Shown: positions 8,003 to 20,412 of the stretch, in pieces
Layout: the number at the start of each line of letters is the position of its first letter
How positions within the stretch are numbered: position 1 is the first letter of the stretch
Source: Verrucomicrobiales bacterium
GTDB taxonomy: Bacteria > Verrucomicrobiota > Verrucomicrobiia > Limisphaerales > J093
Length of the DNA: 64,000 bases
NCBI GenBank assembly: GCA_015075445.1
Contig: JABTUJ010000007.1
Span: 1-64,000, forward strand
Direction of reading: 5' to 3'
Notes under the pieces: generated by a model
Databases searched by the model: none
The model's input: the letters and a program-made list of their open reading frames with translations, nothing else
What the model was told of the DNA's origin: nothing
Position numbers and translations under genes: made by a program

Positions 8003-11000
8003 ATGTAGACGCCTTTGATGATGTCTCAGCAGATGTTCGCTACACCTACACCATTAGCGGACTGGAGCAAGATGTGATCATTCTCGAACAAGTCCCACCA
8101 CCCGAGTCATTTCGGTTTCCGCCTGAGAGCACGAGACTCGAGGTGTGGACGGAGTTCCTTTCCGCCCCCGCGCCGGTCAAATCCGAACTGGTGCTCCATC
8201 GGCAGGAGGACGAGGCGCAACGCACGGTTATGGCCCAACCCGATCTCACGGACACGCTGCTGGATTTCGGTGAGACGATGATTTGCCTGGGCAGGGCATT
8301 CTCGGTGCCGGAGGAGGACCCCACGGTCGCTCCCTTGGCGCAGGACGATTTGGTCGTGGTGAAGCGTTGGGAAACGATCGCGGATCGGACCTTTCTGATT
8401 GAAGCCGTGGAGTATCAGGCGATCAAGCCACACTTGGAGCGACTTCCCGGGAGAACCGCCCAGGTCGCTCCGTCGCCCAGGGGAGTTCACGCCTCTCGGC
8501 GTGACGCGCTCCCGGCCCTCGCCTCCCTCACGCCTGAGGACCCACGCGCCATGGAAGTCGCCAGTGCGCCTTACCAGCCGCGAGGTCTGGTGTTGGACTA
8601 TCTCCAGATCCACTGCGCCACGAATCTGACACTCGCTAGCAACACGACTTATCGCGTAGTGAACAACCTCGTGCTGCGTGGAACGACCACCATCCAACCC
8701 TGCTATGTGAAGTACGCGCCCGGGACCTCGCTGGTTCTGTACGGGGAGATCGCCTGTCAGACCTCTAGCACGAACCAAGCCTACTTCGTGGCCGAGACGG
8801 ACAACTCGGTAGGTGAGACGATCGTGCCTGGAGCGCCGGTCGGCCAGTGTGCCATGTCGCCCTTGTGGCTCCTCTCGGCGAGCAACGGCACCACCTTGGC
8901 TTACCTGGACATCCGTAACGCTGCACGGGCCGTGACCATATTCTCGCCGTCGATGGGCCACACCATTCAGCATTCCCGGCTGGTGGACTGCGGTATCGGG
9001 GCGTGGGCGGCTTCCACGACCGTTAACCTCTCCAACCTGACCGTCTGGAACGTGCCGACATTGAAGTACAACGGGGGCTACGCGACGTTCACGGAGACCA
9101 ACACAGTAACGCGTTCGGGTTGCAGCGCCAATGATCTGCATGGCAACTCGATCAGCGCTGCGGCCGTGATTTCCCCGGGCACCAACATTCTCGGGGCCAT
9201 CAACTGCCCAGGCGATGAGGACTTTTTCTCCATCAGCCTCAACGCGCCTGCCGTGTTGGAGGTGTACACCACCGGGGCCACAAACACCTACGGCCACCTG
9301 CTCAACGCGAGCGGCAACGAACTGGCCGCGGATGATGATTGCGGTTCCGGTGATAATTTTCGAATCAGTCATGTAGTGCCAGCAGGCACACACTACGTCC
9401 GGGTACGACACGCCAGTCCCTCGGCCACCGGGGGCTACACGCTGCGTGCGGAAGCGAACGCGGTCGGCCCCGCGACCGTTGCGCCCATGGTGACAGGCGT
9501 GACCTTCAACCCAAGCGCTTTGCTGCGAAATGACTTTACCGGCTGGGTCGGCTTCCGCTTCGCGGTGGGGGCGTCCAACCTCACGTTGACCGGCCTGGGC
9601 CGCTGGGAGCTGAGAGGAAACAGCAATGCGCACACGCTTAAGCTAGTCGCCATCAACGGGGTTGACGTGCCGGGAGCCTCCACTACGGTCCAAACCGCAG
9701 GCGCAGCCACGAACGCGTTTGTCTACGCGAACCTCCCGAATGCGGTGACGCTGTTTGCAGGCAACAGCTACTACCTGGTGAGCTGCGAGGCCGAAGGCGG
9801 GGATCGCTGGTACAGCCATCCCGACTGCCAACTGGCCATCAGCGCGGAAGCCACGGGCCTGGGTCCAGGTTGGTCCTACCTCTCCCCGACTCAGTACTTC
9901 ACTGTGAACACCTCTCCGCCCGAGAGTTACGGCCCGGTGAGTCTTCATTACCTGGTCCTACCCCCAGACAGTGACGAGGACGGATTGCTCGATAGCTGGG
10001 AGTGGCACTACTTCGGCAACCTGCTTCAAACCCCTGAGGGCGATCCCGACGGTGACGGTCTGAGCAACGGCGAGGAGTACGCGTCTCAGCTCAACACCAA
10101 TCCCAACGACTCGGACACGGACTATGACGGGTGCAGTGACCGGCAGGAGTGGCTGGCGGGTACCGACCCTCTAGACGAGGATAGTTTCACGCCGCTCCGG
10201 TTGGGGTACTGGCGCTTCAACACGACGGACCGGATGGGCGAAGCGGGCCAGATGCCCCTTGAAGCCTACGGGGTCGAGTCCGTTTCTGGTTGGGCTGGAA
10301 ATGCCGTGCGGGTTCCGGGTCTGGCTCCCGCCAACCTCAAGTACCGCGACGTCGAAGCCAGCGGATTGGCGAACATCAACTGCCGGCGCGGTACGGTCCG
10401 GTTCTGGTTCCGCCCGAACTGGTCAAGCAACCCAGGGCCGGGTGTGTGGGGACGGTTGCTCGAAACAGGTAACTTCATTGACGGCGGCGCGGATGGGTTC
10501 TGGTCCTTGTACCTGAATACGCCGGGCACTAGAATCGAGTTCTACACGCAAGGCGACGGTAGTTCCGGAGCGTGGCTCGCTAACGCGGTGAACTGGTCGG
10601 CCGGTACGTGGCATGAAATTGTGCTCACCTACAGCCCGACGACCAGTGCCCTCTGCGTGGATCGGGTCCTCGTCGCCACCGGCACCGGCGTGAGCCACTA
10701 CCCGAGCAAGGCGGTACGACTGGCAACGGGTCTGAATGTGGGAAGTGACTGGTTCGGAAACGAGCGCGCCAACGGCGACTTCGATGAACTGGAGACTTTC
10801 AACCACGTTCTCGCGACCAATGATCTGCCTGCGGCGATACGCATGACCTCGCCGGTGGCCGGCACGAACATCACTTTCGGCACGAGCATTGCGTTGGAAG
10901 CGGAGGTGATCCCGGGAAGTAGCCCCTTGGCGGCAGTCGGGTTCTACACCAATGCGTGCCTCTTTGCGTCGGGAAGCTTTATCAGCAACCGCCTCTATCG

Positions 11001-14000
11001 CTGCACCTGGAGCAGTCCGCCGGTCGGCAAGTACGCCGTCCATGCCGTGGCAACGGACAACCAGGGCAGAACGAATGTCTCCAATCTGACCGTCTTCACG
11101 GTGAACCCGACCGCCGCGCTTCCGACCGTGAGCATCACCGCCCCGACAAACGGCTTTACCGCCAAGGCAGGAGCCGATTTTATAATAGTCGCGAATGCTC
11201 ATCATACATCCGGTATCGCAGAGGTTGATTTCTACGCTGGCACGAACTTCCTCGGCAGCGACTTGACGCCACACGTTCTCCCCGGCCCTCCAGCGACTAC
11301 CAACTTCACGGTCACGGTGAATGGTCTCAACCCGGGCACCTATGAACTGACGGCGCGGGCGAAAGACCATGCTACTCCGGCCGGCCGGGATTCCTCGGCG
11401 GCCGTAACGATCACAATGCAGAACCCTGTACCCTCCAGCGCCAACGGGTACTGGGATCCTAGGTTCGGGAACTTCGATCCACCTGGACCGACCTGTCATC
11501 AGTTGGGAAGTTCGCTGGTGTTTGACTCCTCGAATGTGCTGGTGTTCGGAGGCAGATACTGCAATTCGGGTGGATCAAGCACGTTGATCATAAACTCCAA
11601 TTGCGACTGGATTCTGCCCTTCGGGTTCCAGGAATCGGGATTTGTTGATGCGCTCTGTGCATCAGGAACCAACCTCTACCTTGGGGGGCGGCTCAACTTC
11701 CCACTCCCGTCAACGGCCGTCCATGTTGGCAAGCGAGTTGGCACACAGATCACCGAAATCGGCGACGGTCTGGACTTCAGCGGTGCCGTTCTCTGCGGGC
11801 CTCGGCTGGAATCTGACCCGAGTGTCTGGGCCATCGCCGTGATCGACGGCGAGGTCATCATCGGCGGTGACTTCACCGCAACGGGCACCGATTCACTTGA
11901 GGGGCCAAACACGAATATCACATACATTGCGCGACTGCTCCCCGAGTCCGACAAGTGGAGCGCCCTCGGCTCCAACAAACTTAACGGTCGCGTGAGCGCA
12001 CTAGCCGAGTTCCAGGATACCCTCTACATCGGCGGTCGCTTCACCGCCGCGGGCCTGGACAGCGAAGTACGGTACCTGGCTCGGCTCGTTGATGGCAGTT
12101 GGGAGGCGGTCGGGAGTGGGGTCAATGGCCCTGTTCTCGCGCTGAAGGCGCACCGCGGCCGATTGTTCGTCGGCGGGGCATTCAGCACGGCCGGTGGACT
12201 GACCAATGCGAATTGCATCGCGGCTTGGGATGGAATCAACTGGAGTCCGATCAACCATGGTGTGGGTAATGGTACGCCTGAACTTCTAGGGGTCCCATGC
12301 ACTCCGACCAACCAAGTCGCAGCCATCGCGGCCCGCGGAGACGATCTGTTTGTGACCGGCGACTTTACGACGGCCTGGAACGGCGCTAACCCAGTCAGCG
12401 CGAACTACATCGCCCGAGCTACGTGGAGTGAGGACACACAGTCGTGGCAGTGGAGTTGCTTGGCCGAGGGATTGGCTTATGACGCCGAGGCTCCGAACCA
12501 CTCCGAGTTGGCGACGGGGAGGGCCCTCGCCGTCCAAGAATTGCCTGACGAGAGCGGCTACGAGGTCATCGTCGCCGGTTCCTTCAACAAGGCCGGTGGG
12601 GTGGTGGCAAACCATGTGGCGCGATGGCTCGTAGGACAGTCCGCCTGCTCGACCAACGGGCCGTCGATCGAGGTCATCGTACCGAGTCCTCACGCGAGGA
12701 TAACCGACACGAGCATCACCTTCCTCGCTGAAGCCGATCCTAACGTCATCGATGTCGGATTCTACCTTGACGGGAGCTTTCTTGGCGGAGTTTACGACGA
12801 CAACGTGTTGGCTTGGAGTTATGGTCCCTTTGACGTGCCTCCGGGATCCCATACGGTTAAGGCGGTTGCCCAGGACGGCACGGGGAGCTTCGGCGCTTCG
12901 GCTCCGGTGCACTTCACCCGGGTTTCGGCAAACGGACCTGTCGCGTCGCCGTCGACCTTCCACGTCAATTCCCAACTCGGCGCGACCAACCTGAACGTCC
13001 TTGACTACGTGACGGGTCAAAACCCTCTGCGCATCGTGGATGCCAACAGGTGGGCAAACCCTTTTGGCACCAGCGCGGGCGGCTCAGCGGAGATTGCCTA
13101 CGGAGGCACAGCGTTGGTTTTCAGACCCAATCCTGACGCGTTCGGCACCGCCGTGGTCAGCTTTGAGGTCGTTGACAACGGCGGCCAAACGAATACCGGT
13201 CACGCGACGGTGATCGTGCACGCGCCGCCGCAAGTGAGCATCACCTTACCCGCCGAGGACATCGTAATCCCCTCAGCTACGGCCACCAACAGTATCGCGG
13301 GTGCCGTCTGGGATTTCGACAGCGCGATCAGCAACGTGAAGCTGTTTGTCAACGGCACACTGTACGCCACGCAATCCAACTTCCCTTTCACATGGACAGG
13401 CAACGGGGCCGGATTCTACACCTTCGTCGCCATCGCCCAGGACTCGGACGGTCTGACCAACACCTCGACGCCGGTGACCCTCATCCTCGACCCGCCCGGT
13501 GGCGTCCCGCCCGAGGCCGCCATCACCAGTCTCGTCAATGATGAGATGGCCGTAACCGGAACGTTGGCCTACACCGACTATCCCGTGCTCCGCGACGGCC
13601 TCTACGAACTGCGCGGGCGGGCGCGCGATTTGGACACCCCCGCCAGCACGTCCTACCAGGTCCTCGTCTCCCGGCCAAGTGAGCCGGACAAGGCCGTACT
13701 GAACGTCACTCCGAATCTGCTTGATCCCCAGGGATTCCACCACGGCCAGGACACCGAGGGCGTCCTCGGAATGATCACCCTCAGCAGTTTGCCCAACGGC
13801 GTGTATGACCTCACGCTGATCGTGCGCAGCGCGGGTGACGTGGCGAGGGATTCGGTCCGCTTCGCACTCGAGAACGACCTCAAGATCGGTGCCTTCTCGT
13901 TCAGCGAACAGGATCTGAGCCTCCCAGTCGGCGGCCTGCCCCTGACCGTGGTCCGTACGTACAACTCCCTCAACCTGACCGAAGGCGATTTCGGCCCGGG

Positions 14001-17000
14001 CTGGACCATGGCCCTCAACGACGTGGACGCCGAAATCGATGAAGACCGCGCGATGACGGACCTCTTCGCCAGCCTCGGCGAGGACGCGTATGACCGCACT
14101 GAGCTGCAGTTCAGCCGTCGCACCGGGGGCGGGCGCAACGTCACCCTGACCCTGCCGGAGGGACGCCGGACGACGTTTGTTTTCACCCCGCGCATAGGCC
14201 CTCTGGCGGAGGCCTATGCCGCGTGGAGCGCAGCACCAGGGATCACGGCGGAGCTCCAGATGCGTGGCGACACGAAGATCAATTTTCTCAATCAGGGCTG
14301 GGGCCCGCCGGTGTGGTCGGGCACCGACGGGATGACCCCGTTCGAGGCATACGACATCCAGGGCTTCAACCTGCGCCTCCTCGATGGCACGGTGTATGAA
14401 CTGACGCGCGCGCCGGCCTTGCCCGGTGCTCCTTGGGTATACTTCGAGGAACCCGACAACCCCGGTCAGTTCAACCGGGTCCAGCCGTTCTCCGGAAAGT
14501 TGCAGGTAACCAACATCTGGCAGCCCAGAGGCGACTGCATTCGGGTCACGCCAGGAGCGATCACCCACTATCTCACGAACGGGGTGCCGTCGCGGACCAT
14601 CCTGATCTCACGCGACCCGACCAGTGGTCGCATCGCCGAGATTCGAGATCCGTTCGCAAGCACCAACGGGCTTGCCCTCGTCAAGTACATCTATCACGCG
14701 GACACGGGCAACTTGCTGCAAGTGCATCGGCTCGTGGACCGCGCGGCGGCCGCTTACGTCACCAACAAGTACCACTATGACCACCCGCGCTTCCTCCATT
14801 TTATCACCTCCATCGAGGATGCCGACGGCGTCCCGGTGGTCCGCAACGAATTCGACGACGTGGGCCGTCTCCTCAAGCACACGGACGCGGACGGCAAGGT
14901 GATCCGGTATGTCCACGACACGACGGACCGATTGGAGCAGGTCATCGACCGCCTCAACAACACCAACTGCTTAGCTTTCGATAAGCGGGGCAATGTCGTC
15001 GCCATCACCAACGCGCTGGGGACTACGGTCCAGAGGATTTCGACCTTCGGCTACGACACCAACAACAACCTGATCGCCGCCACGAACGCCATCGGCGTGG
15101 TCACCCGCGTCGGTTATGACACGCACCATCTCCCCCTCGCGATCACCAACGCCTTCGGCACCTCGCTGCAACAGGTCGCGACCAATTCCTACGATTCAAC
15201 GGGCCTCCCGCTGGTCAGCACGGATGCTCGCGGCTTCTCTTCCACCAACGCCTACGACAGCCGAGGTTCGCTCCTCACCGTAGCCAACGCCGACGGGGTT
15301 GTGGTGACGAATGTCTATGACACGACCCACGGCTGGTTGGTGGGAACCCTGGACGCCACCGGCGTTGTCACGACCAACTACTACGATTCAGCCACGGGCG
15401 ATCTCCGCCGAAGCTGCGTTGGCTACTACGCGGGTGGCTCCTGGATGCCTGTCTCCACCAACGGCTACGGTTACGATGTGAACGGCAACCGAATCGCCTT
15501 CACCAATGCCCTCGGCGTCGTCACGCGCTACGGGCACGATGCCCAAAACCGGGTGATCGCCGTTACCAACGCCCTTGGTCTGTCCGAGGAGTCCAGTAGC
15601 ACCACCGTCTACGACCTCAACGGCCGTGTGGCACGGACCGTCAACGCCCTGGGCGTCATCACCGCGTTCGGGTACGACGCGCAGGGACGCCGGACCTCGG
15701 TGACCAATGCTCTGGGGACCGCCGTCCAGCAGGTTACGGCGTATGCCTATGACGCCGAGGGCAACCTCACGAGCGTAGTGGATGCGCTCGGCCGCTCGAC
15801 CGACTTTGCTTACGACTCCCTGAAGAGGCAGGTCAGGACGATCTTCCCGGCGACCGTGACGGGTGGCACGCGCACCGGTATCACGAACGTGTACGACGCG
15901 CTGGATCGCCGCCTGGCGGTGACCAACCAAGCGGGGTTGAGGACTGGTTTCGGCTACGATGCCCTCAGCCGGTTCACTTCCGTCACCAACGCCCTGAACA
16001 GACTGACCAGCTACCAGTATGACGCCACAGGCAACCAAACCAACCAGATCGACGCCTTGTCTCGCTCGACGAAGTTCAGTTTCGATGCCCTGGGACGGCG
16101 TACCAAGCGCGAATTGCCGCTCTCGGCATGGGAGGGTTTCCGCTACGACAGGGCGTCCCGCTTGCTTGCCCAGACAAACTTCAACGGCACGATCATCACC
16201 AACCAGTACGATCAGGTCGGACGGCTCTGGAAACGGTGGAACGGCGCCACCCCGGTGCAGACCAACCTCTATTCGGCGCTGGGACAATTGACCAACCGGC
16301 TTGATGCCAGCGGCACGCACACCTGGATCTATGACGCCCTGGGCCGGCTCAAGACGAACTCCACCCCAGCGGGCAAACTCTACTACACCTATGATGCAGT
16401 AGGCAACCTCCTGACCCTGGGAAGTAGCACGGCCACCACAGGCGTGACCAACAAGTACCAATACGACGCCCTCAGCCGGCTTACGAACGTAGTTGATCTG
16501 CGCCTGAGCACCGGAAAGAAGAACACCGGCTACGGCTTCGATGCCGTGGGGAATCTGCAGTGGGTAAAGTACAACCCGAATGGCCTCACCAATCTCTACC
16601 GCTACGACGCTCTCAACCGCCTGACCAACCTAGTGTGGGCTAAGACCAACGCGCTCCGAGCGGGGTTCGGCTATGTGTTGGGTCCTACGGGCAATCGATT
16701 AAGCCTGGCCGAAACCAACAACGGAAGCCTCCGCAACTACACCTGGGGATACGATGACGCCTACCGGCTCACGAGCGAACAGATCGCGACCACGGCGCCA
16801 ACCGGCACGCTAAACTACGGCTATGACGACGTCGGCAACCGCTTGAGCCGCAACGCGGCGCTGGGTCTGCCATCGCAGTCCCTTAGCTACGACCAACGGG
16901 ACCAAATCGACAACGACGCGACGCCCACGACGGCGAGCACGTACTTTGATGCGAACGGGAACAACACGGCCTACGGCGGGACCTTCACGTACGATTGGGC

Positions 17001-18132
17001 GAACCGACTGCTCACACAGGCCAGCCCATCCGTCACCCTGACGTATGATGCGGACGGGAACCGCATCAAGAAGGTGGCCGGCGGCGTGACCAACTGGTAT
17101 CTGGTCGCGACCGTCAATCCCAGCGGCCATCCCCAGGTAGTGGAGGAGCTGACCGGCACCACTCCGGGCACCCTCAGCAAGGCCTATCGCTACGGCCTGG
17201 ATCTAATCGACCAACGTGTGATCAGTCCTGCGAGCACGCGTTTCTACGGTTATGACGGCTTGGGCAGCGTGAAGTTCCTGACAGACACGGGCGGGACCAT
17301 CACCGACACCTACACCTATGACGCGTACGGCAATCTGATCGCGAGTGCGACGCCGACTTCCAGCCACTACCGCTTCACCGGCGAGCAGTGGGACTCAGAT
17401 CTGAGCCTCTATTACCTTCGCGCCCGGTACATGCACGCCGGTCTTGGGAGGTTTCAGACCTCGGATTCCTTCCAGGGAATGTTGCAGGAGCCGCCCAGCC
17501 TACATCGTTACCTCTATGCCTCCGCTAATCCAGTCAACTTCGTGGATCCAACCGGGATGTTCTCGCAACAGCTCGGCTATCTTGCCGAGGACGCCATCCA
17601 GGAAATTTATGCCATGGATCATCCTGGGGATGCGGTGGACAATGGCCGGTGGACTCGGTTTGGCGGGGCAGGAAATCCCGCTTTCCGACTCAAGCCTGAC
17701 ATCTTGAATCATTCGACAAAGCGATGGGCCGAAATCAAGCCGTTCAGTTATAGCGGACTCGCCAAGGGCGGCGCTCAATATCTTCTCTATTCCGGAGCGT
17801 TTGCTCCGTTTAGGTACTATCCAGACGCGGGTTGGCAGCCTTCGACACATTTCACCGAGGCTGGAACAGTTCCAATCTTCTTCTTCAATGCGGGCGGGGT
17901 CATTTTCTACACGGACGCACTCGATATGGCCGAGGATGCTACTGCATTGGCTACTGTTGAGCTGGCACGACAGTATTTCCTAAAGAATAGCGCTCGACTC
18001 GCCGGGCGCACGCTTGTTCCGGCGCTGTCGCGTATCGGCGGGGTTGCCATTGGCGGTCGATCAGCGGATGCGGCTCGATTCCAGACGCATGTCGGTATTG
18101 CCGGACTGCTCACTACGTTAGGAGGACTATGA
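8003..18132 (+). CDS. RHS/YD-repeat polymorphic toxin, 3' part (interrupted by IS)
   Basis: This is the bulk of a very large secreted RHS toxin. In order: end of the N-terminal domain; a beta-helix-like region (about 8600-9060); a pre-peptidase C-terminal-like domain (9165-9455); Asp-rich thrombospondin-3-like calcium repeats (9960-10190); a LamG-like domain (10195-10850); Ig-like modules; a delta-60-like propeller (11440-12640); more Ig-like modules; the start of the RHS shell (from 13878, VGGLPLTVVRTYNSL); YD repeats with recurrent TNAL (14700-17100); the RHS core ending in NPVNFVDPTG (to about 17560); and a variable tip of about 188 residues. The tip carries LKPDILN then WAEIKP and a later GxxQ, consistent with a PD-(D/E)xK nuclease (inference). 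Before insertion the protein had 3,536 residues. The open frame now continues upstream antisense through the element to 6244, so a truncated product from an internal start is possible. Confidence 0.85.
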
Positions 18133-18554
18133 AAAATGGCGTTGAGAGGACGTTTCATCCGAACGGTCAGATGGAAAGCGAAGTCACTTACGTGAATGGG
18201 CTGCCTAACGGTGTCTCCAAGGGTTGGCACTCAAATGGAGTGCTCGCCTCGGAGTATCCAGTCAAGGATGGTATCTACGATGGGGTGTCCAAACAGTGGA
18301 ATGAAAAGGGGGAGTTGCTCGGCTCATTCGAGATCAGAAATGGAACGGGAATCATTAGGATGTGGTATCCCAACGGACAGCTTATGGGTGAAACCTCAAT
18401 GCTCCATGGGAAGTGGACCGGGCGGCAGCGCGGATGGTTTGAGAACGGGGATTTAATTGGCGATCAGTATTATATCGAGAATCAAAAGGTCTCGAAGAAG
18501 AAGTACCTCGCGGCCTGCAAAGAGAATCTCAACTTTCCGCGCTATGAGGATTGA
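18129..18554 (+). CDS. MORN-repeat (YwqK-like) immunity protein
   Basis: This is probably the immunity protein for the toxin tip encoded immediately upstream. The 141-residue protein is built of MORN-type repeats (FHPNGQMES, GWHSNGVLAS, QWNEKGELLG, MWYPNGQLMG, GWFENGDLIG), as in the YwqK antitoxin family found beside polymorphic toxins. Its ATG overlaps the toxin stop as ATGA (18129-18132) and is preceded by AGGAGG at 18120-18125, so it is translationally coupled to the toxin. No signal peptide: it would protect the producing cell in the cytoplasm. Confidence 0.8.
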   Translation: MKNGVERTFHPNGQMESEVTYVNGLPNGVSKGWHSNGVLASEYPVKDGIYDGVSKQWNEKGELLGSFEIRNGTGIIRMWYPNGQLMGETSMLHGKWTGRQRGWFENGDLIGDQYYIENQKVSKKKYLAACKENLNFPRYED

Positions 18555-18888
18555 GGAATTGCTAAGTGCTGACAGCAGCAAGGAAGCTTTGGCCTGGCTT
18601 CAGAGCGGAAAGCTAGACTCGCGAATGCTCGGCGAACTGCCGACCACTGCGGCTTCGATTGAGATCGTGCAAGAACTTTATGCCCTCGGTGCGGCACGAG
18701 TCACAGCGGTGAACATTGCCACCTACGACACCGGAGAGGAGAACACGGGCAAGTTGATTGTGTCGCTTCCGAAAGAATCCAGCGCACGCGCGCGAGTGTT
18801 TGAGTGGTGCGCAGAACAGGCTGAACAACTTGGCTTTGAACCGGAGCGTGACGTTGGGCAGGAACACGTCTTCGTGATGCTGGACTGA
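18544..18888 (+). CDS. Small acidic protein, possible second immunity protein
   Basis: This 114-residue protein is of unrecognised family. The ATG at 18544 overlaps the end of the preceding immunity gene by 11 bases and fits operon packing better than an upstream in-frame start. A central beta segment (AARVTAVNI, GKLIVSLP) and a helix (SARARVFEWCAEQAEQLGF) lead to a conserved-looking end, ERDVGQEHVFVMLD. No signal peptide. Its place between two toxin cassettes suggests an immunity or regulatory role (inference). Confidence 0.65.
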   Translation: MRIEELLSADSSKEALAWLQSGKLDSRMLGELPTTAASIEIVQELYALGAARVTAVNIATYDTGEENTGKLIVSLPKESSARARVFEWCAEQAEQLGFEPERDVGQEHVFVMLD

Positions 18889-18895
18889 ACTTGAA

Positions 18896-19681
18896 ATGGC
18901 CCCTTGCGCGCATCGTGCCACACTGATCGGGAGACTCCTTCTCCTAGCCGTATTCCTTCTTGCCGGCCTCGCCGAACCTGCCTGCGCTCACGCCCTCATC
19001 GCAAGCGCCGCGCCGGGATGCTCCGAATCACCCCTGAGGGGCGAAACATCCCGTCGGCCAGAAAGTGCATATTCGGCGATTTTCGTCCCCGAAGACCAAC
19101 CGAACATTGGGTTTGTTGCACACGGCAACCCCGTCAACCGAATCGACCCCAGCGGACACAATGACTTCATCCAGACAATCATGACGTCGAAGATTGGCAC
19201 GACGCTCATGACTCTTGGAGGGCCAGCAATAGCAGCAGCGAACCGTGCCTTGCCGACCATCATTCGTGGAACGGCTCGAGCAATGGAGGTCGCACAGCGC
19301 GTGGTTGCCAGCGGTGGCGAAATCCTGGCTTGGGAATCGCCGGTAATGATGAGGGCTAGCCAAGCTGGGATGCAAGTGATTGGCCGATTCAAGCTGGATA
19401 TGATTGTGAGATTACCAGGCAAAGCCATCAACACCCTCATCGAAAGCAAGGGCGTTCCTTGGGATCTTTACACCCGGCATCCCGCAGGTTGGCAGAACGT
19501 CCTCAACAGCCTTGGACGGCAATCCAACGCATTTGGGCAAGCTGCACAGTCTCAAAGTGGGGTGGTTATCGAAGAGCGAATGATCTACTTCACGTCACGC
19601 ATCCCTCAGGGCTTGGAGGCTGCCGCAGCAGAAGTGGAAGCGGCTCTCGCGAACAACTACCAAGCTGTGCTCTGGGGCTAG
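18896..19681 (+). CDS. Orphan RHS toxin-tip cassette with its own signal-like N-terminus
   Basis: This is a 261-residue orphan toxin cassette. Residues 1-35 form a Sec-like signal (LLLLAVFLLAGLAEPACA). Residues of about 70-88 are a relic of the RHS core end (GFVAHGNPVNRIDPSGH, compare ANPVNFVDPTG in the main gene), and the rest is an unrelated toxin-like domain. FKLDMIV then LIESKGVPWD resembles the D..ExK core of a restriction-endonuclease-fold nuclease (tentative). Displaced tips of this kind can recombine onto the main RHS gene through the shared core sequence. The next gene is its likely immunity gene. Confidence 0.75.
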   Translation: MAPCAHRATLIGRLLLLAVFLLAGLAEPACAHALIASAAPGCSESPLRGETSRRPESAYSAIFVPEDQPNIGFVAHGNPVNRIDPSGHNDFIQTIMTSKIGTTLMTLGGPAIAAANRALPTIIRGTARAMEVAQRVVASGGEILAWESPVMMRASQAGMQVIGRFKLDMIVRLPGKAINTLIESKGVPWDLYTRHPAGWQNVLNSLGRQSNAFGQAAQSQSGVVIEERMIYFTSRIPQGLEAAAAEVEAALANNYQAVLWG

Positions 19682-19710
19682 AAGATGCTGGAGGAGTTAC
19701 TCGAAGGCAA

Positions 19711-20412
19711 ATGAGCGAGCAACACTTTGAAATAGCAGGCTTGCCACTGCCAACGCTGTCGGTGGCCGTCGAGAGAGCATTGCCGCTGCTAGAGCGCCTC
19801 GCTCACGAAAGCAAGATGCTGTGTCTGGAGGCGCACTTTCTGGAGTTAGACGGCCTCAAACGTTTAGCGCAGATCATTTCATCCAATCGTTTTGCTTACT
19901 ATTGCTGGGGAAGTCTGGGAGATGCTGCCGAGCTTGAGCGGCCGGAGTTCCAGCGAGTGTCACAGGCTCGGTTTCTGTTTGAGAACGCGTCACTTCTATT
20001 GAATCCATTGAACATCGCGCAGCCTTACGACTGGGCTGGGTGTCCGCCTGAAACGCTCTCCGTCGTGCTGGAACTTAAGCACGCCTACCCACTCAAAGAG
20101 GAAGACCGCGAGCCGTCCTCGTCCGTCACCCGGTTGCTGGCGGACGTTGCAGCAGGAGTGCTTGAGCAGAAGCCGGAACGCCCCGTCAAGACAACAAGCC
20201 TTCGGAGGGATGAGTTTCGCACTCATCAATACGCTATTACTGTCCCCGTGACCCATGCCGCCCACCTAACCAAGGAACTATGCAGCGCGTTTGGTCTGCG
20301 GAACGGACTGGGTTCCTATGAGTTCTTGGGCACGGCGGCGGAATGTGCTGAAATCCAGCAGGACGCCCGTTACCGATTTGAGGGCTTCCCGGAGAACTGC
20401 TGGAGCCTAAAT
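19711..20412 (+). pseudogene. Candidate immunity gene of the orphan cassette, 5' part
   Basis: This part gives 234 codons of an unrecognised cytoplasmic protein starting at ATG 19711. A 9-codon open frame (MLEELLEGK) at 19685-19714 overlaps the start and could couple translation. The coding sequence is cut after ..CWSLN by the insertion sequence pair; translation runs into the element and stops at 20481. Removing 20413-24098 joins CTA AAT to ACT CCC in the same frame and adds 55 residues (24099-24266), giving a 289-residue protein. Confidence 0.7.

Noticed and set aside
6244..18132. A single 3,962-residue RHS protein starting at 6244
   Set aside because: Positions 6244-8002 are the antisense strand of an insertion sequence with terminal inverted repeats and a target duplication; the true gene starts at 5681.
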